DNA from: Priapulus caudatus
Lineage: Eukaryota > Priapulida > Priapulimorpha > Priapulimorphida > Priapulidae
Reading direction: 5' to 3'
Assembly: GCF_000485595.1 (NCBI RefSeq)
Contig: NW_014577761.1
Location: 5,763-53,284, forward strand
Length of the DNA: 47,522 nucleotides
The translations under genes and the position numbers were made by a program. Numbering within the stretch: the stretch's first letter is position 1; the number at the start of each line of letters is the position of its first letter. The notes under the pieces were generated by a model, which had not been told where the DNA came from, ran no database searches, and saw nothing but the letters and a program-made list of their open reading frames with translations. Below are positions 43,301 through 47,522 of the stretch, one piece after another.

Positions 43301-44536
43301 ATCTAAATTATATAAACTCCGCAGCCTAGAGGAAAACTAAAGATAGTTTCAGAATCAGCACGTCTGGGAGGTGGTTCTGGCTAAAACAAAAATTTTAAAA
43401 AGTTAAAAAGTTGAAAAATTCCTAAAAATTCTATTCATCAATAGATTAGCATCACGTACGTGTGAATCCATGGGGTATACCCTTAACGGTGCAGTGGCCT
43501 AATTGCTAGAACATCCGTCTCCTACACCGGGATTCCGGGTTCAAGTCCCAGCTGGGAAACTTATTTCCCCCTTTTTTTCCTTTTTTTCCCTTTACCTAAA
43601 GCTCTTTAGTATGTATTATTTAAAAAAAATTTATTTTTATTTTTTATATTTAATGTCTTATCTTTTGATTTCTTATTATTTTTTACTGTTTGGGATGGGA
43701 TGGGATGGCATGGGATGGCATGGGACTAAATGTGATGAGATGGGATCGGATAGGATATGGGATGGGATGGGGTGGGATGGCATGGAATGGGATGAATGGA
43801 TGGATGAATGGATGGATGCATGGATAGATAGATAGTTTGATTTTTTTGGGTATTTTCCTTTCAACCAAGCGGTCACCAACTGAGTATAAAAGGTATACCG
43901 CTAGTGCTCTATGATTCTTTGTACATGGCATCTAGAAATGCACTTACTTTAAATCAATAAAATTTAGGCAGTGGCCCGTGCTCCGATAACCGGACTGGGA
44001 GTTCTATTGGCTCGTGCTCCAGCAATCCCAGAATGCATTGCAAAGTCATCGTCTCGCTCAATGTCAAGTTATGCTTTTTCAATCACAATTCAAATTTGAC
44101 TTTCCTGTGCCTCTTGCAATGAACAGTTTTTCTCCAAAAAACACAGGCGTAGCTCACAGTGTAATACTTGAGTATTTTCCGCTCGTTTCAGTATTCGTTT
44201 CCTTTTTTAATGCAAAGGAAAATTTTTGCCCAACAAAAAACATACAAGGTTCGTGTGCCGCCATTTTCTATTGCGCTGAGAAATGCTCGTTGCATGACTT
44301 TGCAGTGCATTCTGGGATTGCTGGAGCACGGATTAGTGGTCCGGTTACCGGAGCACGAGCCACTAAGTAAAATTTATGGCTGCACACTTTGAAGGATAAA
44401 AATACCAACCTGCACTTTATTGAACCCACAATGCTTGTCAGCCAGTTCTCGTAATGGTTTGATGGCATCCAACAAAGTGGTTCTACCACATGTTTTCAAG
44501 ATAAGCCGATGCTTTAACACGAACATACTGCTCTCA
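18961..44536 (-). CDS. AMD1: S-adenosylmethionine decarboxylase (5' part outside window)
   Basis: This pyruvoyl enzyme decarboxylates S-adenosylmethionine in the cytosol, supplying aminopropyl groups for spermidine and spermine synthesis. Nine exons were found by reading conserved peptides and GT/AG borders: 44536-44410, 43039-42965, 42651-42624, 42368-42259, 25573-25499, 25351-25259, 25047-24973, 24784-24704 and 19095-18961. They join in phase into 265 codons plus stop, against about 268 for the same part of the human protein. Using human numbering from known structures, the Glu67-Ser68 self-cleavage site (ESSMF), Lys80 and Cys82 (LKTCG), the putrescine-site Asp174, Thr176 and Glu178 (PDQTLE), Phe223 and Ser229 ([10 protein letters not shown]), His243 and Glu247 (TIHVTPE) and Glu256 (SFE) are all present. 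No stop or frameshift is seen. The first about 66 codons and the upstream leader, which in vertebrates carries a polyamine-sensing uORF, lie beyond the right edge. Confidence 0.96.
19096..19630. other. AMD1 intron 8, unique-looking AT-rich part
   Basis: Part of the 5.6-kb intron 24703-19096. No gene or recognised repeat is seen before the hAT-like element begins at 19631. Confidence 0.6.
20081..20365. mobile_element. ACGG-tailed hairpin element, family 2, short copy
   Basis: It starts CAAGTGCCGCGGAGCGACAG as does the copy at 37277, carries ACGG repeats at about 20276-20313 and ends with CGATTCTACAAGCTGCATCTG and a hairpin (ATCTGAC, loop TTAT, GTCAGAT) followed by GAGCTAAAA. The middle is deleted relative to the longer copy. 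Confidence 0.75.
20366..21239. other. Non-coding interior of hAT-like element
   Basis: AT-rich to 20800, then GC-rich with runs of G and C near 20845-20960. No gene supported. Confidence 0.5.
21240..21458. repeat. (GA)n-rich low-complexity sequence left of the gap
   Basis: GAGAGA-dominated sequence with GTGTGT interruptions runs into the N stretch. Long open frames here on both strands are artefacts of the dinucleotide repeat. Confidence 0.9.
21459..22265. other. Assembly gap (807 N)
   Basis: A run of N flanked on both sides by GA-rich repeat, so the gap is probably unresolved simple sequence. Its real length may differ. Confidence 0.98.
22266..22520. repeat. (AG)n followed by (GT/GC)n microsatellites
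   Basis: A pure (AG)n run of about 56 bp passes into GCGAGAG, then CGCGCG, CTGTG and (GTGC)n runs. No coding value. Confidence 0.92.
22860..23070. repeat. Cluster of GC-rich hairpins
   Basis: Consecutive inverted repeats include GGGGGATGCATCCCCC (22902-22917), CTGCGCATAGCGCAG (22959-22973), GTGCAGCGCGTAGCGCTGCAC (near 22985-23005, imperfect) and CTCGAGGGGG with CCCCCCTCGAG (23031-23057). They lie inside the hAT-like element. Confidence 0.75.
23400..24020. repeat. CTCT/CGTCTC-rich low-complexity block
   Basis: The plus strand is dominated by CTCTCT and CGTCTC motifs, which gives long serine/leucine-rich frames on plus and arginine/glutamate-rich frames on minus. No domain or start context supports a gene. 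Confidence 0.85.
24546..24640. repeat. (GT)n / (GTGCGT)n microsatellite
   Basis: GTGTGT passing into GCGTGTGCGT units, within AMD1 intron 8, about 65 bp from the exon at 24704. Confidence 0.9.
24704..24784 (-). CDS. AMD1: AMD1 exon 8 of this set
   Basis: 81 nt, phase 0, [20 protein letters not shown] then LTVFANK; acceptor TTTTTCCAG, donor GTATTA. The PGKF motif is typical of the animal enzyme. Confidence 0.94.
24973..25047 (-). CDS. AMD1: AMD1 exon 7 of this set
   Basis: 75 nt, phase 0, [20 protein letters not shown] then TNASE; acceptor TTATAG, donor GTGAGC. It holds the processing His, the substrate-binding Glu and the buried Glu of SFE. Confidence 0.96.
25259..25351 (-). CDS. AMD1: AMD1 exon 6 of this set
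   Basis: 93 nt, phase 0, [20 protein letters not shown] then [11 protein letters not shown]; acceptor ATATTACAG, donor GTAAGT. It contains the Phe that stacks on the substrate adenine and the Ser of GYSMNG needed in processing. Confidence 0.95.
25499..25573 (-). CDS. AMD1: AMD1 exon 5 of this set
   Basis: 75 nt, phase 0, [20 protein letters not shown] to REITE; acceptor TATCAAAG, donor GTAACT. It continues the peptide of the exon 16.7 kb away without a missing residue. Confidence 0.94.
25680..25806. repeat. (CACA)n and (CGCA)n microsatellite
   Basis: ACACAC sequence followed by about 14 GCAC units ending near 25804, in the large AMD1 intron. Confidence 0.92.
25807..26308. other. Intron sequence without a recognised feature
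   Basis: AT-rich part of the 16.7-kb AMD1 intron. I see no gene or clear repeat. Confidence 0.55.
26313..26534. mobile_element. TIR element enclosing telomeric repeats
   Basis: Inverted ends of about 42 bp begin AGGGTCTATGTCCCCC at 26313 and close at 26534; the arms share GGGTACTGCCGGAACGTACC. Between them lies a CCCTAA array (26423-26479). TGAG occurs near both borders (26309-26312 and 26536-26539), but with a one-base offset, so the target duplication is unsettled. No ORF. Confidence 0.85.
26423..26479. repeat. Interstitial telomeric repeat (CCCTAA)n
   Basis: Nine hexamers: six exact CCCTAA, two CCCGAA and one TCCTAA, plus a partial unit. This is the complement of TTAGGG, the telomere unit of vertebrates and many invertebrates. 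The variants show it is old or was copied with errors. Confidence 0.93.
26540..28115. other. Intron sequence, no gene seen
   Basis: AT-rich intron. A GAGGTGAGGTGAAGTGCGGTGTG low-complexity patch lies near 27330. Weak open frames lack motifs. Confidence 0.55.
28118..28372 (-). repeat. MITE-like repeat, copy 1 (ACTCGTGTATAAGTC family)
   Basis: The minus strand of this segment aligns with 40491-40540 plus 41340-41530: GTGTATAAGTCACAC, TTGCGATAACAATG, the ACCACGCGAGC region and ACTGTACTTTTCAATGTATG are shared. An internal second TTATACACGAGG makes the family partly palindromic. An (AT)n microsatellite adjoins at 28366-28392. Confidence 0.8.
29400..29715 (-). mobile_element. tRNA-derived SINE
   Basis: On the minus strand an A box TGGCCCAGTGG (29688-29698) and B box GAGTTCAAACC (29645-29655) stand at tRNA spacing near the start, followed by a tRNA-unrelated body with GATGACCACGTAAAATGGCG. 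The left end is not defined. It lies in the 3' region of the DUF7869-like element. Confidence 0.7.
29849..32240 (-). pseudogene. DUF7869-like putative DDE transposase, broken
   Basis: Minus-strand reading gives an N-terminal exon 32240-31778 with donor GTAAGA, then acceptor TTTTCAG at 31216-31217 and blocks 31215-31041, 31000-30572, 30571-30230 and about 30229-29849. Recognisable parts are a Cys pair ([12 protein letters not shown]), CFDMMQNM near 30703-30723, [39 protein letters not shown] near 30438-30470 and [20 protein letters not shown] near 30300-30360. Two aspartates and a late acidic cluster in this order suggest an RNase H-fold DDE enzyme; that is inference. Breaks: stop near 31040, stop at 30572-30574 after HLYV, frameshift near 30235. 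The protein resembles widespread invertebrate proteins annotated with DUF7869, from memory. Confidence 0.65.
32727..33323. other. Intron sequence with a hAT-like end
   Basis: Mostly non-coding. At 32807 a CAGGGTTCGACACTAACG start resembles a hAT-type terminus, but no partner end is found. No gene supported. Confidence 0.4.
33324..33533. mobile_element. 210-bp hAT-like MITE
   Basis: Inverted ends CAGGGTTTCTT at 33324 and AAGAAACCCTG ending at 33533. Flanks GTGAAGTA and TAGTAGTA match at only some bases, so the 8-bp duplication expected for hAT is not clean. Confidence 0.6.
34044..34241 (+). repeat. 5' LTR (198 bp)
   Basis: Starts TGATAAATATG and ends CATACATGTCA. It contains a CGCGCATGCGCAGGAG motif reminiscent of an NRF1 site and a GCCGCCATGAT sequence that may be a transcription start region. 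Confidence 0.93.
34341..34870 (+). pseudogene. Ty3/gypsy gag, broken
   Basis: A start ATG at 34341 ([16 protein letters not shown]) opens a frame that stops within 29 codons; capsid sequence resumes in another frame at about 34560 ([20 protein letters not shown], then [27 protein letters not shown]). Near 34850-34870 it joins sequence that in related elements lies after RNase H. No zinc knuckle remains. Confidence 0.8.
34871..36240 (+). CDS. Ty3/gypsy integrase (core ORF intact)
   Basis: The linker and zinc-binding region ([19 protein letters not shown]) occupy 34871-35165; a frameshift follows near 35170. From 35242 one open frame of about 332 codons runs to the stop at 36238-36240. It carries CEVCQ-type cysteines just upstream, the core with all three catalytic residues ([24 protein letters not shown]), a C-terminal region with [11 protein letters not shown] and WRRHQDHL, a proline-rich stretch and the basic [16 protein letters not shown] end shared with the other gypsy copies. 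The core may still encode a folded protein, but without an in-frame zinc domain or RT. Inference only; expression is unknown. Confidence 0.88.
36603..36804 (+). repeat. 3' LTR (202 bp)
   Basis: Partner of 34044-34241, starting TGATAAATATG after the polypurine tract and followed by GATGT. Confidence 0.93.
37045..39143 (+). pseudogene. Non-LTR retrotransposon RT fragment, split
   Basis: 5'-truncated LINE. The first piece (37045-37276) holds [19 protein letters not shown] and the RT catalytic motif LLFADDAAL, then SLKKT. The second piece (38255-39143) continues with [44 protein letters not shown] and a degraded cysteine-rich end. The 978-bp element at 37277-38254 separates them cleanly. Stops and frameshifts follow 38605. 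The wording fits the RTE/jockey-type LINEs common in fish and molluscs; the clade is not certain. Confidence 0.85.
37277..38254. mobile_element. ACGG-tailed hairpin element, family 2, long copy
   Basis: Starts CAAGTGCCACAGAGCGACAG, ends with ACGG repeats (38142-38204), CGATTCTACAAGCTGCATCTG and CAGCTGAGCTAAAA. The LINE on both sides reads on without a duplication: A on the left, T on the right. It contains a G-rich tract at 37545-37612. Lack of target duplication and A/T insertion fit a rolling-circle (Helitron/Helentron-related) element; inferred. Confidence 0.8.
39144..40071. other. Intron sequence, no gene seen
   Basis: A short GTGACA tandem lies at 39284-39302. Otherwise no recognised feature. 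Confidence 0.55.
40072..40444. mobile_element. Foldback element with tandem-repeat arms
   Basis: The left arm (about 40072-40197) repeats TTCGCCTACTCCCA-like units; the right arm (about 40318-40444) has them inverted (GGGAGTAGGCGAAATGGG). The outermost parts match as CAGTTGGCCTACTC against GAGTAGGCCAACCG. The centre is AT-rich. No ORF is supported. Confidence 0.8.
40491..41530 (+). repeat. MITE-like repeat, copy 2, interrupted
   Basis: Same family as 28118-28372 in opposite orientation. Its two parts (40491-40540, 41340-41530) flank the ACGG-tailed element at 40541-41339, while copy 1 is uninterrupted there and shows the empty site. Confidence 0.85.
40541..41339. mobile_element. ACGG-tailed hairpin element, family 1, copy 2
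   Basis: Near-identical to 9215-10014, with small substitutions and indels. It ends AGCTCAGCTTGAC, GAT, GTCAAGGTGAGCT then AAAAA. The host MITE resumes directly, without a duplication beyond the A-run. Confidence 0.85.
41531..42258. other. Intron sequence with (TC)n and (TA)n microsatellites
   Basis: A CTCTCT tract at 41934-41984 runs into TATATA sequence at 41987-42050. No gene in this stretch; exon coding resumes at 42259. Confidence 0.85.
42259..42368 (-). CDS. AMD1: AMD1 exon 4 of this set
   Basis: 110 nt; acceptor CAACTTCAG, donor GTATCC. It encodes [19 protein letters not shown] and PDQTLEVL, the latter holding the Asp, Thr and Glu of the putrescine site. The 16,685-bp intron that follows holds most of the transposons of the right half. 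Confidence 0.95.
42624..42651 (-). CDS. AMD1: AMD1 28-nt micro-exon
   Basis: A 28-nt exon (VEILDELFD plus one base) between acceptor TTTCTTTAG and donor GTGAGT. It supplies the first base of an Asn codon completed by the next exon, giving FDNGEAYCLG across the junction. Both splice sites are strong, and the protein would have a gap without it. Confidence 0.9.
42965..43039 (-). CDS. AMD1: AMD1 exon 2 of this set
   Basis: 75 nt, 25 codons in phase 0 ([20 protein letters not shown]...), acceptor CTACTTCCAG and donor GTATAT. It matches the FYSRKN-type segment of the animal enzyme. Confidence 0.93.
43488..43558 (+). repeat. tRNA-Arg(CCU)-like pseudogene or SINE head
   Basis: A box TGGCCTAATTG (43495-43505) and B box GGTTCAAGTCC (43538-43548) stand in tRNA spacing, and the loop CTCCTAC carries a CCT anticodon. 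The acceptor stem does not pair well (GGTGCAG against CTGGGAA), so a working tRNA is unlikely. T-runs follow, which could stop polymerase III. Confidence 0.65.
43688..43838. repeat. (GGGAT)n / (GGAT)n satellite-like array
   Basis: GGGATGGGAT units with GGCAT and GGACT variants, then GAATGGATGGATG and GATAGATAGATAG. Open frames here are repeat artefacts. Confidence 0.92.
43967..44367. mobile_element. TIR element with 9-bp direct repeats
   Basis: Arms of about 100 bp are inverted: CAGTGGCCCGTGCTCCGATA from 43969, sharing GTGCTCCAGCAATCCCAGAA and TGCAAAGTCAT further in, with the right arm ending GCCACT at 44364. TAAAATTTA flanks both sides (43958-43966, 44368-44376), with two to three non-inverted bases at the borders. 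It ends 33 bp from the AMD1 exon at 44410. Confidence 0.8.
44410..44536 (-). CDS. AMD1: AMD1 exon with the pyruvoyl processing site
   Basis: 127 nt; the acceptor CTGTTCCAG precedes it and the donor GTTGGT follows. The first base completes a codon from an upstream exon not in the window. It encodes [17 protein letters not shown] and onward to CGFNKVQ. Ser of the ESS motif becomes the pyruvoyl group after cleavage; Cys of KTCG is the conserved proton donor. Confidence 0.95.
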
Positions 44537-44668
44537 CTGGAACAGATGGAATTAGCTATGAACAAATATACAAAATCATTAGCAAAAAAGCCTTTTCCAT
44601 GCTATCGAATTACTAGTCAATCCCAATATCACTCAGCTCTCTCACTATTGGGCCACAAGCAAAGAAAT

Positions 44669-44947
44669 CTTTGTTTGTCCTCACCCGACTCAGGCTGAAA
44701 AGTTTGGGTAGGTAGGTAGGCTTTTTTTGAGGTTTTTTTTTTTTACAAATTCAGCATTGTGTCTACATGCTCGGGTGTGCTTGTGTGGAGATACCTTTTA
44801 TGTTGAATGTTTGTTTTGCTTGGTACATATCATGTATTGCCTACAGATTTATATAATGTAGTCATACAATTTGTAAAAAATAAATAAATGAAAATTTTTG
44901 AATCGGCTCCTTTTTGCCGGGTTGGTCGGGTGAGGGCAAACAAAAAA
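44669..44947. mobile_element. Small TIR element
   Basis: Left TTTGTTTGTCCTCACCCGAC and right GTCGGGTGAGGGCAAACAAA are inverted with one mismatch. The interior is AT-rich with a poly-T run. No ORF or clear target duplication. Confidence 0.65.
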
Positions 44948-45171
44948 TATATTTATTATGGCCTTGGGTGGCCATAAATAATTTAACAGTGCTGCCGCCT
45001 GTCCGTTGCAGTCTAATTAACAGTCTGCAAGGCGACTAGCAGTGGTGGCTCATATTGTTCTGCAACAAAATGCAATAACAGGTGTTCAACTACTAGAAAC
45101 TTGCACTTTTTCCGGTTTCTTTAAGATCCTGCAAGGTAAGTGAGAGCTATTTTGTAAGGTGTTTTATTTAA

Positions 45172-45516
45172 ATGACAACTATATCAGCTGTATATCCTGC
45201 CACTGGCGAGATTGCAAAGTTTAACACTGACCCTGCTCGATATTGCCAGGGCTTGGCATGGGTAATCAAATTAATAATGCTGATTTTGTGTTGTCCAGAA
45301 GAAAAAAATGGCTCCCTAACTACAGCAGAAACAATTTTGACAAAACAACGGGGGACTGCAGAAATCGGGACCCTCTATAATTTGTGCATGCAGCTGTCAC
45401 TGTTACGTGAAGAATACGACTTTTCAGCGCTTACGACCACTGAAAGATATTCTACTTTACTCCTAAAGGAAGCACTTTTTCATTCTATTAACTTATATGG
45501 TGGAGGATACGGTTAA
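45172..45516 (+). CDS. Unrecognised 114-residue ORF
   Basis: An ATG-started frame with ordinary amino-acid composition (about one third hydrophobic, no low complexity), no signal peptide, no motif I know. A strong donor-like CAAGGTAAGT lies at 45132-45141, about 35 bp upstream. It precedes the CR1-like LINE by about 150 bp and could belong to an unrelated repeat. I assign no function, and it may not be a gene. Confidence 0.3.
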   Translation: MTTISAVYPATGEIAKFNTDPARYCQGLAWVIKLIMLILCCPEEKNGSLTTAETILTKQRGTAEIGTLYNLCMQLSLLREEYDFSALTTTERYSTLLLKEALFHSINLYGGGYG

Positions 45517-45675
45517 AAGTAAAGTTAAGCTAGATTTTAGACTAGAAAGGCAGAGGGTAGCAGCCATATTTGTTAGTTGGTTTTTGGCGGGAAAGTTCTA
45601 AATTACCCATAGACAAGATAAATAAACTCTAACCTGGGCAATAAAGTATAAACTGATAGATCTAATGTAAGCTAA

Positions 45676-46530
45676 ATGGGTCAAAAGAAGATAACATCAA
45701 AGAAAGTAGATACATTTGGTAATAGATGGGCTCAATGTTGTAAGTGTAATAGATGGGATATATGGGAAAACATGCACCGACGATGTTATGCCCGATGATT
45801 TCGTGTATGACTGCGCTTTATGTAAGTTTCAGGGGGAGTGGCTGAAGGAAAAGGCAGCACTTAGCGATGAAATTAAGAGCCTGAAGGAGGAGGTTGACCT
45901 GCTGAGGCGCAGAGAGGATCAGGACAGCTATGAGGTTCTGGATCAGCTCAACACCACTCCTGAGTCAGAAGACGAGATACACCGTGACTCTCCAACGGAG
46001 ATGGGGCAAGAGGAAATAGTAGATACATCGTCAAGGAACTCAAAGGAAGTTGGCTACCTAAACAACCTTTGTTATTGGGGACTCGATAGTTAGGCAAACT
46101 GTAAAAGCTATTTGCAATGATGGGGATAGAAAGGATATGTCTGTTGTAACTTTTGGAGGGGTTGGAGCAAAAGATATAGAGGAAAGACTAGATAGGATAG
46201 TAAATGTTTCAGATAGCCAGGGCACAGTAGTTATGCATGTAGGGGTTAATGATGTTCTAAACAAGGATCTAGAGGTAGCTAGGAAGGAAATACAAAGTTT
46301 AATTATAAAAGCCAGCAGCAGACATAACAGGGACGCTAGTAGTTTCAGGTACAATACCTTGTTTCAGATCTAAAGACATCAACCAGAAATTGATGTCCAT
46401 CAACCACACCATCCGGACCATGTGCAAGGCAAGTAGAGTAACGTCTCTAGACAACTGGGCAGACTTCGCGGGCAGGCGGGACCTCTACTCCCATGACGGA
46501 CTACACTTAACCAGGAAGGGAGGAGATTGA
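45676..46530 (+). pseudogene. CR1-like LINE ORF1 (PHD-like finger + SGNH esterase)
   Basis: The start ATG at 45676 opens MGQKKITSKKVDTFGNRW, then a cysteine-rich finger (CCKCNRW, HRRCY, DCALC) like the PHD domain of CR1 ORF1 proteins. A coiled coil follows (LSDEIKSLKEEVDLLRRRE), then an SGNH-hydrolase-type esterase: GDS near 46077-46085, FGGVGAKD, GVND at 46239-46253, and DGLHLT near 46498-46515 supplying the Asp-His pair. Frameshifts near 45770-45790, 46065 and 46345 break it. Stop at 46528-46530. PHD plus esterase is a described arrangement in CR1-like elements. Confidence 0.82.
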
Positions 46531-46616
46531 CTGTCTGGAAACTTCCTTGAAGTTCATCAGGAAAACTAGAAGGTTGGGGCCTCAAGGCATCAGATGAAGC
46601 ACAGGATACATCAATC

Positions 46617-47222
46617 GTGCTAGCATCGGAGAAAACAATCCCTAGGAGCTCCAAGCTGACTATACTTCAAGACCCGGCAGATAAGTTTCAACGAGACACA
46701 GGATTAATAATAACAGGAGTAGACCCATGCCATCGCGACTCATCAGAATTCAGCTGTTCCCAAAAGAAAGGTCTACATTTCATTCATTTAAATGCTCGCA
46801 GTATCCTTCTTAAAATAGAAGAATTTAGATATATTGCTATGCAAGCTAGAATTGCGGTACCTGAATCCTGGCTAGATGATTCAGTTGATGACTCTGAATT
46901 TAAAATTTAAAATTATAGTGTAGAAAGGCGGGATAGAGATAGATCAGGTGGTGGGGTGTGTATTTTCATCAGGAATGATTTAGCATATAATATAAGAACT
47001 GATATGGATAAAGTGGGGCTAGAAGCTATATGGGTTGATATCTTACTACCAAGATCGAAACCAATATTGACCGGGGTATGCTCTCGACCACCAAAACAAG
47101 GCAACCTCTTCGAACTATTGGAAAATATTAGTATAAATGCTGACAGGTTCAATGAGCAGGAAATTATTATATTAGGGGATTTCAATGTTAAAGGCTCACA
47201 ATGCGCATCCAAACGCTAATTT
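46617..47222 (+). pseudogene. CR1-like LINE ORF2, endonuclease part
   Basis: Apurinic-type endonuclease motifs: LNARSILLK near 46788, PESWLDDS near 46860, a stop at 46908-46910, GGGVCIFIRNDLAY near 46951, and LGDFN near 47174. The text is lost after 47220, and no RT core is in the window, so the copy is truncated or runs beyond the edge. Confidence 0.8.
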
Positions 47223-47522
47223 CTCCAGTACTAAACTAGCAAATACTTCGTGTCATGCATAATCACACTACCTTATGACAAAATAAACTCTAGTTCCACC
47301 CATTCTACTGCGCGTTGTCTTATAAAAGGTATTTGAAAATATCTCCACTGTTGTTCAAATTCTTCGATGTTGTTGATCATGACACGTTTGCATTGCTCTG
47401 CCAGGCAACCGTCCAGCGGGTGTAGCAAAGATTTCTACGGCCCGTGTGCGTTTTTCGCTTGCACGCTGCTAGCGCAATTTTCGCGCTGTTAGCGATATCA
47501 AGTCTTAAATCAATACGTTATT
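47223..47522. other. Window end, no firm feature
   Basis: A short plus-strand stretch FDVVDHD near 47367-47390 resembles a LINE RT motif and could be more of the CR1-like element after a deletion. Otherwise no feature. Confidence 0.3.

Noticed and set aside
43488-43558. Functional tRNA-Arg gene
   Set aside because: The acceptor and anticodon stems pair poorly.
43503-43931. Frames with repeated SHPIPSH or WDGMGWDG patterns
   Set aside because: Translations of the GGGAT/GGAT satellite.
44545-47522. Search for the N-terminal AMD1 exons
   Set aside because: No minus-strand peptide matching the first 66 residues was found; they probably lie beyond the right edge.

Overview
This window is animal nuclear DNA, most likely from a marine invertebrate. 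The evidence is a spliced metazoan gene with large introns, dense and diverse transposable elements (Ty3/gypsy, BEL/Pao, CR1-like and RTE/jockey-like LINEs, hAT-, pogo- and Mutator-like DNA elements, ACGG-tailed elements of the kind described in bivalves and Drosophila), tRNA-derived SINE-like sequences, microsatellites and TTAGGG-type repeats. I cannot place the species. An assembly gap of 807 N lies at 21459-22265.

The one host gene I can support is S-adenosylmethionine decarboxylase (AMD1), on the minus strand. Nine exons between 44536 and 18961 join in phase. They cover the protein from the Glu-Ser processing site to the stop codon, and every known catalytic and putrescine-site residue in that part is present. 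The roughly 66 N-terminal codons are not in the window. Intron 4 of this set is 16.7 kb (42258-25574) and intron 8 is 5.6 kb. Both are filled with transposons.

Layout. 1-1.8 kb: decayed DUF6589-like ORF (minus). 3.2-6.5 kb: 5'-truncated Ty3/gypsy copy (plus) sitting in a BEL/Pao pol gene. 6.5-11.1 kb: the BEL/Pao pol C-terminal half, split by a minisatellite block that itself carries a TIR element, by an ACGG-tailed element, and by a third unclassified block. 11.1-15.9 kb: full-length Ty3/gypsy element (minus) with 5-bp target duplication. 16.3-17.3 kb: internally deleted gypsy remnant (plus). 17.9-18.7 kb: 760-bp foldback element just beyond the AMD1 stop codon. 19.6-24.1 kb: hAT-like element in AMD1 intron 8, containing the gap and simple sequence. 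26.3 kb: small TIR element enclosing telomeric repeats. 28.4-32.7 kb: pogo-like MITE into which a 3.95-kb element with a DUF7869-like transposase candidate has inserted. 33.6-37.0 kb: hAT/ZNF862-like ORF interrupted by an LTR element with clean ends that keeps gag and integrase but has lost protease, RT and RNase H. 37.0-39.1 kb: LINE fragment split by a second ACGG-tailed element. 40-41.5 kb: foldback element, then a MITE split by another copy of the first ACGG-tailed family. 43.5-44.9 kb: tRNA-like sequence, satellite and two TIR elements. 45.7-47.2 kb: CR1-like LINE with PHD-like finger, SGNH esterase and endonuclease.

The transposons form a readable insertion history: BEL is older than the gypsy copies and blocks inside it; the hAT-like ORF is older than the gag-integrase element; the pogo-like MITE is older than the DUF7869-like element. 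Almost all transposon ORFs are broken. The AMD1 exons look intact.
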